Assembly: GCF_020544465.1 (NCBI RefSeq)
Contig: NZ_CP066126.1
Location: 992,001 to 1,056,000 of the forward strand
Length of the DNA stretch: 64,000 bases
Direction of reading: 5' to 3'
Source: Chromobacterium rhizoryzae
GTDB taxonomy: Bacteria; Pseudomonadota; Gammaproteobacteria; Burkholderiales; Chromobacteriaceae
The notes beneath the pieces are model-generated. The model saw only the letters and a program-made list of their open reading frames with translations, had not been told where the DNA came from and made no database searches. Shown here piece after piece: positions 53,341 through 61,431 of the stretch; the stretch's first letter is position 1, and each line of letters begins with the position of its first letter. Position numbers and translations under genes: made by a program.

Positions 53341-54000
53341 TCAACCCATTTGCTGCGGGGTGATCATGATCTCCACGCGGCGGTTGCGCGCCTTGCCGCT
53401 GTCGCTGGCGTTGCTGGCCACCGGCTGGGCCGCGCCGTAACCCATGGTGCGCACCCGTACCGAGTTGACGCCCTGGCCTTGCAGGTATTCGGTCACCGAT
53501 TGGGCGCGCTTTTCCGACAAGGTCTGATTGTAGGCGGCGGCGCCGCTGCTGTCGGTGTGGCCGGCCACGGTGATCGAGGTGTCCGGGAACTGCACCAGCA
53601 CGCCGGCGATGTCGCCCAGCGGTTTTTGCGCCCTGGCGTTCAGCTGATAGCCGTTGGTGGGGAAGGTGATGTTGTCGGGCAGGGACAGCTTGAGCTGGTC
53701 GCCGATGCGCTCGACGGCGATCTGGCTGTTCTTCAGCTTCTCGCGCAATTGTTTTTCCTGGTAATCCATATAGCCGCCGATGCCGGCGCCGATCGCGCCG
53801 CAGGCCAGCGCCGAATTGCGGGCGCCTTTGCCGCCATGGGTCAGCGCGCCCACAAGGCCGCAGGCCGCCGCGCCGCCCAGGCCGTAGAGAGCGGTCTTGC
53901 TGATCTCGGTCTGGCCGGTTTGCGGGTTGGTGGTGCAGGCGGACAGAGCCAGCGCGATCAGGGTCGCGGCGGCGGTGGCGGGCTTGAACAAACGGGTCAT
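53341..54000 (-). CDS. OmpA-family lipoprotein (YiaD-like)
   Basis: 219 residues. Signal peptide with lipobox LSAC, a glycine-zipper segment (YGLGGAAACGLVGAL, ACGAIGAGIGGYMDY), and a C-terminal OmpA peptidoglycan-binding domain (TVAGHTDSSGAAAYNQTLS, EKRAQSV, RNRRVEIMI). It should tie the outer membrane to murein. The ATG overlaps the stop of the cadR-like gene by 4 bp, so an envelope protein is translationally linked to a metal regulator. Confidence 0.92.
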   Translation of the reverse strand: MTRLFKPATAAATLIALALSACTTNPQTGQTEISKTALYGLGGAAACGLVGALTHGGKGARNSALACGAIGAGIGGYMDYQEKQLREKLKNSQIAVERIGDQLKLSLPDNITFPTNGYQLNARAQKPLGDIAGVLVQFPDTSITVAGHTDSSGAAAYNQTLSEKRAQSVTEYLQGQGVNSVRVRTMGYGAAQPVASNASDSGKARNRRVEIMITPQQMG

Positions 54001-54467
54001 TGCTTCTCCACTGAAGGGTGATGGGGGTGCGGGTCCTGGCCGAAGGGCGTGTGGCAGACGCAGGGTTCGCCTTCGGACGCCTCCACCAGGGTTTGCAGAA
54101 TGCCGCATTCCGCCACGGTGTGATGGTCGTGGCAGCGGTCGCGCAGCGCCAGCAGCTGTTGTTCCAGCAGGCGCAGGCTTTCCACTTGCTGATGGACCTT
54201 GCTCACCTGGCGGTCTATCAATTGATTGATGTCGTCGCAGGCCAGCGAGGAGTCGGCCTTGAACGCGGCCAGCTGGCGGATGTCGGCCAGCGACATGCCC
54301 AGCGAGCGGCAGTGCAGGATGAAATTCAGTTCGCCCAATTGCTCGGCGTTGTAGCGTCGGTAGCCGGAGGCGCTGCGCAGCGGCGCGGACAGCAGGCCTT
54401 CGCGCTCGTAATAACGGATGGTTTCCACTTCGCAGCCGGTCTGGCGCGCCAGTTCTCCAATCAGCAT
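53997..54467 (-). CDS. cadR: MerR-family heavy-metal regulator, CadR-like
   Basis: 156 residues. MerR helix-turn-helix (MLIGELARQTGCEVETIRYYE) and dimerisation helix, with metal-binding residues of the CadR/PbrR group: SLACDDIN, RCHDHHTVAECGIL, then a C-terminal tail with Cys and His (EPCVCHTPF, HPHHP). This fits a Cd(II)/Pb(II)/Zn(II) sensor. It is divergent from the P-type ATPase gene, whose promoter has the 19-bp spacer on which MerR proteins act. Confidence 0.9.
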   Translation of the reverse strand: MLIGELARQTGCEVETIRYYEREGLLSAPLRSASGYRRYNAEQLGELNFILHCRSLGMSLADIRQLAAFKADSSLACDDINQLIDRQVSKVHQQVESLRLLEQQLLALRDRCHDHHTVAECGILQTLVEASEGEPCVCHTPFGQDPHPHHPSVEKQ

Positions 54468-54544
54468 CTCAGTTCTCCCGCAAGACGCCCCGATGGGCGA
54501 TGGCGGCGATGTGCCGCCGGGTGAGGATATTTTAGCAAAAAAGC

Positions 54545-54575
54545 TTGACCTTGTAGCGACTATAGGGTTTGCAAT
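54545..54575 (+). promoter_or_regulatory. MerR-type promoter of the metal-export ATPase
   Basis: TTGACC (54545-54550) and TGCAAT (54570-54575) are separated by 19 bp, the long spacer typical of MerR-controlled promoters. An imperfect dyad, ACCTTGTAG ... CTATAGGGT (54548-54568), fills the spacer and resembles CadR/PbrR operators. Confidence 0.8.
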
Positions 54576-54609
54576 GAAGCTATATCAATCCGAATCAAGG
54601 GAGGCCACC

Positions 54610-56982
54610 ATGTTCCATCCAGCGCAAAGAAGGCGAAACAAGCTTGCTCCGCATGCCGGCCATGCTTCTTGCCGCGGCGGAGAGGGCAAGCCCGATCCGC
54701 GCCCGGCGGACGATTGCTGCGGCCATAAATTGGAGGCGGCGATGCCGGCCCAACGGCCCGCCGCCGCGCATGATCACGATCACAGCCACGACGCTGCGGG
54801 CAAGGCCTGCTCGGGTCACGACCACGGCGCGGAAGCGCCGCGCGCGGTGTCCTTGGGCGAGGGCGGCCGGCAGCAGGCGCGCTTGCACATCCAGGCGATG
54901 GACTGCCCGACCGAGGCCAAGCTGATTGAAAAAGCCCTGGGCGGTATGACGGGGGTGGCCGCGCTGGAGTTCAACTTCATCGAACGCGTGCTGCTGGTGC
55001 GTCACGATCTGCCCAATCTGGACGGAGTCAAACAGGCCATCGCCAAGGTGGGCATGAAGGCGGTGGAGCTGACGGACGCCTCGGCGCCGGTGGAGCAGCC
55101 CAAATCCTCGCGCCGCGGCAATTGGCTGCTGGCCTTGTCCGGTTTGGCGGCGGCGGGTTCGGAAGGCGTGGCCTGGCTCAGCGGCGCGGATCAGGGCTGG
55201 GGCAGCGCGGCGCTGGCCCTGGCCTCCATCCTGCTGGGCGGCATTCCCACCTTGAAAAAGGGCTGGATCGCCTTGTCCACGCGCACGCTCAACATTCATT
55301 TCCTGATGTCGGTGGCGGTGATAGGCGCGATGCTGATCGGTCAGTGGCCGGAGGCGGCGATGGTGCTGTTTCTGTTCGCCATCGCCGAGCGCCTGGAGGC
55401 GATGTCGCTGGCGCGCGCCGGCGAGGCGGTGAAGGCCTTGATGTCGCTGGCGCCGGAAACCGCCTGGTTGCAAAGCGGCGGGGAATGGGTGGAGCGTCCG
55501 GCCGCCGAAGTGGCGCCGGGCAGCCGAGTGCGGGTGCGTCCGGGCGAGCGTGTGCCGCTGGACGGCCGCATCGACCAGGGCCATAGCGCCTTCAACGAGG
55601 CGCCGATCACCGGCGAGAGCCTGCCGGTGGACAAATCGCCGGGCGACGCGGTGTTCGCCGGCAGCATCAACGGCAGCGGCGTGGTGGAAGTGCTGACCAC
55701 GGCGGCGGCCAACGGCAGCGTGCTGGCGCGCATCATCGATACCGTGCGCAACGCCCAGGCCAGTAAGGCGCCGACGCAGCGCTTCATCGACCGCTTCGCC
55801 GAGATCTACACCCCGGTGGTGCTGGTCGCCGCGCTGCTATTCGCCGTGGCCACGCCCTTGCTGGGCTGGCTGAGCTGGGGCGAGGCGGTTTACAACGCGC
55901 TGGTGATGCTGGTGATCGCCTGCCCGTGCGCGCTGGTGATCGCCACGCCGGTGACCGTGGTCAGCGCGCTGGCCTCCGCCGCCAAGCACGGTTTGCTGAT
56001 CAAGGGCGGCGCGCCGCTGGAAACGGCGGCCAGGATAGACGCGGTGTGTTTCGACAAGACCGGCACTTTGACCGAGGGCGAACCGCAGGTGACCGAGGTG
56101 GTGGCGCTGGCCGACGCGGATCAGGATCAGCTGCTGCGCTGGGCCGCGGCCCTGGACGCGCATTCCACCCACCCGCTGGCCAAGGCGGTGCTGGCGGCGG
56201 CTAGCGCCCGCGGCCTGTCCTGGCCGGAGGCGGAGCAAGTCAGCGAACAGGCCGGGCGTGGCGTCAGCGGCCTGGCGGACGGCAGGAAGCTGGCCTTGGG
56301 CAGCAGCCGGCTGGCGCGGGAGCAGGGCGCTTTGAACGAGGCCTTGCAAGCCGAGCTGTCGCGGCTGGAGCTGGCCGGCCAGGGCGCGCTGGTGTTGCTG
56401 GAGGGCGAGCGCGCGCTGGGCGTGATCGCGGTGGCCGACCGGATTCGTCCGGAAGCACCGGCGGCCTTGAGGCAATTGGCCAAGCTGGGCGTGGCGACCG
56501 TGATGTTGAGCGGCGACAACCAGCAGGTGGCGCAGGCGGTGGCGGCGCAGACCGGCATCGTCGAGGCGCACGGCGGCTTGCTGCCGGAAGACAAGCTGGA
56601 ACGCATCGTTCGCTTGCAGGCCTCCGGCAAGACGGTGGCGATGGTGGGCGACGGCGTCAACGACGCGCCGGCGCTGGCCCGCGCCGATCTGGGCATCGCC
56701 ATGGGCGCGGCAGGCTCCGACAGCGCGCTGGAAACCGCCGGCGTGGCGCTGATGGACGACAAGCTGGCCAAGCTGGCCGATATGCTCAGCCACGCGCGGC
56801 GCACCTCGCGGGTGTTGAAGGTGAATATCGCGGTGGCGCTGCTCACCAAGCTGGTGTTCTTCGTGTTGGCGATGCTGGGCATGGCCAGCTTGTGGATGGC
56901 GGTGTTCGCCGACGTGGGCACCAGTCTGGTGGTGATCGCCAACGGCCTGAGGCTGGCGCGCGGCGTGCGCAAGGCGGAGTGA
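54610..56982 (+). CDS. cadA: Heavy-metal P1B-type ATPase (CadA/ZntA-like)
   Basis: 790 residues from the ATG at 54610 with AAGGGAGG 5 bp upstream. The N-terminus is rich in His and Cys (DDCCGHKLE, HDHDHSHD, CSGHDHG), then an HMA-like domain in which the usual CxxC is reduced to MDCPTEA. Membrane helices with the CPC transport motif (ACPCALVIATP), TGES (PITGESLPV), phosphorylation site DKTGTLTEG, the HP motif (HSTHPLAKA) and GDGVNDAPAL follow. It exports Cd(II), Zn(II) or Pb(II) to the periplasm. It is controlled by the divergent CadR-like protein. Confidence 0.94.
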   Translation: MFHPAQRRRNKLAPHAGHASCRGGEGKPDPRPADDCCGHKLEAAMPAQRPAAAHDHDHSHDAAGKACSGHDHGAEAPRAVSLGEGGRQQARLHIQAMDCPTEAKLIEKALGGMTGVAALEFNFIERVLLVRHDLPNLDGVKQAIAKVGMKAVELTDASAPVEQPKSSRRGNWLLALSGLAAAGSEGVAWLSGADQGWGSAALALASILLGGIPTLKKGWIALSTRTLNIHFLMSVAVIGAMLIGQWPEAAMVLFLFAIAERLEAMSLARAGEAVKALMSLAPETAWLQSGGEWVERPAAEVAPGSRVRVRPGERVPLDGRIDQGHSAFNEAPITGESLPVDKSPGDAVFAGSINGSGVVEVLTTAAANGSVLARIIDTVRNAQASKAPTQRFIDRFAEIYTPVVLVAALLFAVATPLLGWLSWGEAVYNALVMLVIACPCALVIATPVTVVSALASAAKHGLLIKGGAPLETAARIDAVCFDKTGTLTEGEPQVTEVVALADADQDQLLRWAAALDAHSTHPLAKAVLAAASARGLSWPEAEQVSEQAGRGVSGLADGRKLALGSSRLAREQGALNEALQAELSRLELAGQGALVLLEGERALGVIAVADRIRPEAPAALRQLAKLGVATVMLSGDNQQVAQAVAAQTGIVEAHGGLLPEDKLERIVRLQASGKTVAMVGDGVNDAPALARADLGIAMGAAGSDSALETAGVALMDDKLAKLADMLSHARRTSRVLKVNIAVALLTKLVFFVLAMLGMASLWMAVFADVGTSLVVIANGLRLARGVRKAE

Positions 56983-57007
56983 TAGAAACGACGCCTGGTT
57001 CTCCGGG

Positions 57008-57052
57008 CCTGTTCAACGCCGTATCGCCGAAGCGCAGCGGATTTTGAACAGG
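57008..57052. repeat. Inverted repeat in the cadA-SprA intergenic region
   Basis: CCTGTTCAA (57008-57016) and TTGAACAGG (57044-57052), a perfect 9-bp pair with a 27-base spacer. It could be a weak bidirectional terminator between two convergent genes or one copy of a dispersed repeat. No T-tract. Confidence 0.45.
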
Positions 57053-57055
57053 TTC

Positions 57056-57721
57056 TCAGGCATAGGTATCGATGTTGGACCCCAGCCCCGGGCCTTGCCG
57101 CTCGGGGCTGTTGACGTGTTGGCGCGCCTGCAGCGGACTCATCCCTTGCTTGCCGGCCTGTTGCTGCATCAGCTCGATGCGGGCCTGCTGTTCCATCTGC
57201 GCGGCCGCCGCGGCCACCGCGCGATCCTGGCCGGAGGGGTCGGCCGGCGCCAGCGCGGCCCTTTGCACGGTTTGGGCGTTGGAGATGGTTTCCTGCGGCG
57301 TGCTGCCCCGAGCCAGGCGGATGCCCACCTCGCCGCCTATCGCGTATTGCTTGCCGTCCGGGCCTTGCTGATAAGTGTAGGTGGCGCCGCCGCCGGCCAG
57401 CGCGCCGCCGCTGGTCAGATGGGCTTGCTCATGCTGGCGCACTTCGCTGTCTCTCGCCTTGAGCGCTTCCACTTGTTTTTGCTGCGGCTCGTCCAGGGGC
57501 TTGCCGTCGGCGCCTAGCGTGGCATTGGGCCGGGCTGGCTCTTTTTGATCGGCGGCGCCGGGATCGGCCGCGCTGTTTCCGGGCGCAGAGGCAAGCGCCG
57601 CCGGCGCCGCGGCGCTGGCCAGGTTTTGCTGGCAGGCCGGGCACTGGCAGTTGGCGCCATGGCTGGCTTGCAAGGCGTAGCCGCCATAGCCGCCGTAGCT
57701 GGATATCCCGGAAATGCTCAT
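57056..57721 (-). CDS. SprA-related protein with HExxH motif
   Basis: 221 residues. N-terminus rich in Gly and Tyr (SISGISSYGGYGGYA), a CQCPACQ cysteine cluster, a low-complexity Ala/Pro linker, then a conserved region with VRQHEQAHLTSGG, an HExxH zinc-protease-like motif, and GGEVGIRLARGSTPQET. This matches the SprA-related / putative metalloprotease family of proteobacteria from memory. There is no signal peptide. Activity is unproven. Confidence 0.82.
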   Translation of the reverse strand: MSISGISSYGGYGGYALQASHGANCQCPACQQNLASAAAPAALASAPGNSAADPGAADQKEPARPNATLGADGKPLDEPQQKQVEALKARDSEVRQHEQAHLTSGGALAGGGATYTYQQGPDGKQYAIGGEVGIRLARGSTPQETISNAQTVQRAALAPADPSGQDRAVAAAAAQMEQQARIELMQQQAGKQGMSPLQARQHVNSPERQGPGLGSNIDTYA

Positions 57722-57921
57722 GAATTCATCGTCTTAGCTTGATATTTCCAGTTTAGCCGCTATGCGGGGTTTTTGTCCAAAAGCTGTTGCGGCGGCGACA
57801 GGGGCGGAAATTCCGCTAAAAACTGTTTAAAACAAGCTTAAGGGCGCAGAATACGCGGTTTCGAATCTTTGCGGGACCACGCCGGCCGGCGTCGGGCGAG
57901 GTCCGCTTTTGGGAGTATGGC

Positions 57922-58428
57922 ATGGGGCAACAGGTGGATCAGGCGAGCCAGCGCGAACTGGTGATGTCGGTGTTGATGACGCCGGACATGGCCAATTTTT
58001 CCGGCAATGTCCACGGCGGGGTGCTGTTGAAGCTGCTGGACCAGGTGGCTTACGCCTGCGCCAGCCGTTACGCCGGCTGTTACGTGGTGACCTTGTCGGT
58101 GGATCAGGTGCTGTTCAAGCAGGCCATCCACGTGGGCGAACTGGTGACTTTTCTCGCCTGCGTCAATCATGTGGGCCGCACCTCGATGGAGGTGGGCATC
58201 AAGGTGGTGGCCGAGGATATTCAGAAGCGCACGGTGCGCCACACCAATAGCTGCTATTTCACCATGGTGGCGTTCGAAAACGGCAAGGCGGTGCCGGTAC
58301 CGCCGCTGACGCTGGAAACGACGGAGCAGCAACACCGTTTCCGCGACGCCGAAATCCGCAAGAAGATGAGGATGGAAACCGAACAGCGCATGCGCCAGGC
58401 CTCCAAGCAGGACGGCGCCGATGCCTGA
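57922..58428 (+). CDS. Acyl-CoA thioesterase, YciA-like hotdog protein
   Basis: 168 residues, single hotdog domain with the family motifs MTPDMANFSGNVHGGVLLK and LDQVAYACASRYAGCYVVT. It hydrolyses acyl-CoA esters; the C-terminal extension (HRFRDAEIRKK) fits the hexameric YciA type. The stop overlaps the following pseudouridine synthase gene by 8 bp. Confidence 0.92.
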   Translation: MGQQVDQASQRELVMSVLMTPDMANFSGNVHGGVLLKLLDQVAYACASRYAGCYVVTLSVDQVLFKQAIHVGELVTFLACVNHVGRTSMEVGIKVVAEDIQKRTVRHTNSCYFTMVAFENGKAVPVPPLTLETTEQQHRFRDAEIRKKMRMETEQRMRQASKQDGADA

Positions 58429-59107
58429 GGCGGCGTTCACTCTATTGCATAGCGATCCCCGCTTTTATCTGGTGGACAAGGCGCCCGGCGTCAGCTTCCA
58501 CCGCGAGGGCGAGGAGGCCGGCCTGATGGAGGCCTTGCGCGCCGGCTTGAGCGACGAGGCGCTGTGGCCGGTGCACCGGCTGGACCACATCACTTCCGGC
58601 CTGATCCTGGTGGCGCGCTCGGCCGAGACGGCGGCGCGGCTGGGCGAAGCCTTCGCCGGGCGAGAGATAGAGAAATATTATCTGGCCTTGTCGGACCGCA
58701 AGCCGGGCAAGAAACAGGGCAAGGTTGCCGGCGATATGGCCAAGGGCCGAGGCGGCGCCTGGCGCTTGCTGAATAGTCAGCAGAACCCGGCGGTGACGCA
58801 GTTCTTCAGCTATTCGCTGCAGCCGGGTCTGCGCTTGTTCCTGCTGCGGCCACGCAGCGGCAAGACCCATCAGCTGAGGGTGGCCTTGAAGTCGCAGTCC
58901 GCGCCGATACTGGGGGATCTGCTATACGGCGGAACGCCGGCGGATCGCGGCTATCTGCACGCCTATGCGCTGCGCTTCGAACTGGAGGGCGAAAGTTTCC
59001 GCTTTGTCTGCCCGCCGAGCCGAGGCGAGGCCTTCTTGTCCGAGACCTGCCTCGCGGCGTTGCGGGACTTGGGCCAACCCTGGGATTTGGGGTGGCCGGC
59101 GGCGTAA
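58421..59107 (+). CDS. RluA-type pseudouridine synthase (TIGR01621-like)
   Basis: 228 residues with the catalytic-Asp motif VHRLDHITSGLILVARS, and KYYLALSDRKPGKKQGKV, then RSGKTHQLRVALKS. No S4 domain. It should isomerise uridine in rRNA or tRNA; the site is unknown. It overlaps the thioesterase gene by 8 bp, so they form an operon. Confidence 0.9.
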   Translation: MPEAAFTLLHSDPRFYLVDKAPGVSFHREGEEAGLMEALRAGLSDEALWPVHRLDHITSGLILVARSAETAARLGEAFAGREIEKYYLALSDRKPGKKQGKVAGDMAKGRGGAWRLLNSQQNPAVTQFFSYSLQPGLRLFLLRPRSGKTHQLRVALKSQSAPILGDLLYGGTPADRGYLHAYALRFELEGESFRFVCPPSRGEAFLSETCLAALRDLGQPWDLGWPAA

Positions 59108-59135
59108 GCGGCTAGGCTGGGCCGGGGTCCGGCTT

Positions 59136-59960
59136 TCAGGCCGCCATCGGTGCGGGAGCGGGCGCGGCCTGGTCGAAGCGAGCCAATTCCACGCCGTATT
59201 GTCCGCAGAGTTCGACGAAGGCCTGGCTGGAGAGGAAGCGGAATTCCTTGTCCCGCGTCGCGGCGATCGGGTCTTCCTTGTCTTGAGCCGGGTGACCGGG
59301 GTGGCACATGATCAGCCCGCGGTCCGGCGTGCGGGCCAGCCATTGCTGCATCAGGCCGGCGAAGTCGGCTTGCGGCGTCAGCGAGTACATGCCGCCGAAC
59401 CAGGGCGTGGTGTTGAAGCCCAGTTCGCGAGCGCCGTCGTCGAAACCGGTGCTGACGCTGCGCAGCACCAGGGCCTTGAGCCGGTTGTCGCCGGGGTGGC
59501 CCAGGCGGTCCGGAGAGCGCAAATAGGGCAGCGTCTGGCCCTGCCAGCGCTGGGCAACGGCTTCGAACAAGGCGTCGCGGACCACCGGCAGCGCATGCAC
59601 ATGCTGGTGGCCGTCGATGAAGTCCGGCAGCCGGCCGAAATGCTGGCAGAACAGATCGATTTGCATGATGGCGGCATCACGCAGCGTCGGGCGCGATAGC
59701 TGGCGCAATTGACTCTTCATCAGCCAATGCGATAAGGGACGCGCCTGCTCGCCAAAGGGGTGAGTCAAATTGAAATGCAGGCCGATGTCGGCTTTACCGT
59801 CGAAGGTTTTTAGCTCGGCAGCGCGGCTGGCCCAGCTGGGCGCCTGGCTCATCACGCTGGTGGCGGACAGGCGGCCGGCGGCCAGCAGTTCCAGAATGCC
59901 GGCGCTGATGGCGTCGGACTGGGCGAAGTCGTCGGCGCAGAGTGTCAGTCGTTTTGTCAT
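59136..59960 (-). CDS. YdjC/ChbG-family carbohydrate deacetylase
   Basis: 274 residues. Metal-binding CADDFAQS near the N-terminus, DIGLHFNLTHPFG, and FIDGHQHVHALP, the conserved Asp and His set of the YdjC family (chitooligosaccharide deacetylases, and the lipid-linked hexosamine deacetylases NaxD/LgmC). It lies 53 bp past the GtrA gene on the same strand, downstream of a GT2 and an ArnT-like gene. That setting favours deacetylation of an undecaprenyl-linked N-acetylhexosamine. Confidence 0.9.
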   Translation of the reverse strand: MTKRLTLCADDFAQSDAISAGILELLAAGRLSATSVMSQAPSWASRAAELKTFDGKADIGLHFNLTHPFGEQARPLSHWLMKSQLRQLSRPTLRDAAIMQIDLFCQHFGRLPDFIDGHQHVHALPVVRDALFEAVAQRWQGQTLPYLRSPDRLGHPGDNRLKALVLRSVSTGFDDGARELGFNTTPWFGGMYSLTPQADFAGLMQQWLARTPDRGLIMCHPGHPAQDKEDPIAATRDKEFRFLSSQAFVELCGQYGVELARFDQAAPAPAPMAA

Positions 59961-60013
59961 GGGAGTGTGACCGCGACAAGCGGGTAAAGTTTTATATCCC
60001 TTTGTGCTGAAAA

Positions 60014-60421
60014 TTAAGGGCTTCTGTGTAGTTTCTGTGTCGACGGCGGCTCACGGAAGGCCCATAGCTTGCTGAGCGCGAAGGTCAGCGCCGCGACGAC
60101 GACGAGCACCAGCAACAGGGCGGCGCGATAATTCAGCGGGGTGAAGCGCAGCAAGAGCGCGTACATCGCTTCGTTGACGAGAAAGCTCAGGCAGGCGACG
60201 CCGAAGAAGCGCGGCAAGGCCTGGCGGTGGGGGATGTGGGCGGCTTGGAAGGTTTGCAGCCGGTGGCCCCAGTAGCTGACCTGGAAAGCGATCAGAAAGC
60301 CCAGCACATTGGCTTGCAGCGGCGCCATGCCCAGCGGCACCAGCAGCCAGGCCACCACGCCGAAATGCACCAGCATGGCGGACACGCCGACCACGCCGAA
60401 CCAGAACAGCTCGCGGCTCAT
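60014..60421 (-). CDS. GtrA-family membrane protein
   Basis: 135 residues with four transmembrane helices (FWFGVVGVSAMLVHFGVVA, NVLGFLIAFQVSYWGHRLQTF, and two more). GtrA proteins are thought to flip undecaprenyl-phosphate sugars. The ATG overlaps the stop of the GT2 gene by 4 bp, which links them functionally. Confidence 0.9.
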   Translation of the reverse strand: MSRELFWFGVVGVSAMLVHFGVVAWLLVPLGMAPLQANVLGFLIAFQVSYWGHRLQTFQAAHIPHRQALPRFFGVACLSFLVNEAMYALLLRFTPLNYRAALLLVLVVVAALTFALSKLWAFREPPSTQKLHRSP

Positions 60422-61431
60422 TCCCCTGCGTCTCCGGCGTCCGGCCGCCCGCGGCCGCTGATGCGGCTGACCAGATAGGTGGGGCGCTGTTTGACCTCGT
60501 CGAAAATACGGCCCACGTATTCGCCCAGTATGCCGATGGACAGCAGCTGCACGCCGCCGAGGAAGCTGATCGCCACCGCCAGCGTGGGCCAGCCGCTGAC
60601 CGGGTTGCCGAACAGCAGGGTGTGGGTCAGCTCCCAGGCGGCGTAGCCGATGGAGCACAGCGAAATCAGGCAGCCGACCACGGTCCAGATGCGCAGCGGC
60701 ATATTGGAGAAGGCGGTGAGGCCGGTGATGCCCAGGTCCAGCAGCCGGCGGTAGTTGAAGCTGCTCTGGCCGGCGCGGCGCTCGCGGGTCTGGGTCGGCA
60801 TCGGGCGCTGGGTGAAGCCCACCCAGTGGTACAAGCCCTTCATGAAGCGGTTGCGCTCCGGCATCTGGCGCAGCGCTTCCACCACGCAGCGGTCCAGCAC
60901 GCGGAAGTCCTGGGTGTCGGCCGGCATCTTGTGGCGGCTGCCGCTATTGGCCAGTTGGTAGAAGGCTCGGGTGAACAGGCGCTTGGCCAGCGGCTCGTCC
61001 TCGCGGCTGCTGCGCACGCTGTAGACCATGTCGTAGCCTTGGCGCCATTCCTGCAGGAACACCGGCACCATTTCCGGCGGATGCTGGAAATCGCTGTCTA
61101 TCAGCACGGCCACGTCGCCCTGGACGTGGTCGACGCCGGCGGTGAGCGCGATCTCCTTGCCGAAGTTGCGGGACAGCTGGATCAGCGTCACCGGCAGGCC
61201 GGCGGCATGGGTCAGCACCTGTTCCACGGTGTCGTCGCGGCTGCCGTCGTCCACCACCACCAGTTCGTGGCGGTAGCCGGCGTCGGCGAGCAACTGATGC
61301 AGGGTTTGCAGCATCGGCACGATGTTGGCGGATTCGTTGTAGGCCGGCACCACGCAGCTGACCAGCGGATCGGCCGGACGCTCCTTGGCGCGTTGGGCCA
61401 ATAGATAGGGCGGCACAAAAGCCTCAGTCAT
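60418..61431 (-). CDS. GT2 glycosyltransferase (ArnC/GtrB/LgmA-like)
   Basis: 337 residues. The catalytic domain has CVVPAYNESANIVPML, VVDDGSRDDTV and the metal-binding DSDFQHPPE; two C-terminal transmembrane helices follow (ITGLTAFSNMPLRIW onwards). Such enzymes make undecaprenyl-phosphate sugars. The start at 61431 has GAGGA upstream and overlaps the ArnT-like gene by 8 bp. Confidence 0.92.
   Translation of the reverse strand: MTEAFVPPYLLAQRAKERPADPLVSCVVPAYNESANIVPMLQTLHQLLADAGYRHELVVVDDGSRDDTVEQVLTHAAGLPVTLIQLSRNFGKEIALTAGVDHVQGDVAVLIDSDFQHPPEMVPVFLQEWRQGYDMVYSVRSSREDEPLAKRLFTRAFYQLANSGSRHKMPADTQDFRVLDRCVVEALRQMPERNRFMKGLYHWVGFTQRPMPTQTRERRAGQSSFNYRRLLDLGITGLTAFSNMPLRIWTVVGCLISLCSIGYAAWELTHTLLFGNPVSGWPTLAVAISFLGGVQLLSIGILGEYVGRIFDEVKQRPTYLVSRISGRGRPDAGDAGE

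Noticed and set aside
57008..57052. Inverted repeat as an insertion-sequence end or attachment site
   Set aside because: No transposase, no duplication and no flanking gene disruption; kept only as a plain inverted repeat.
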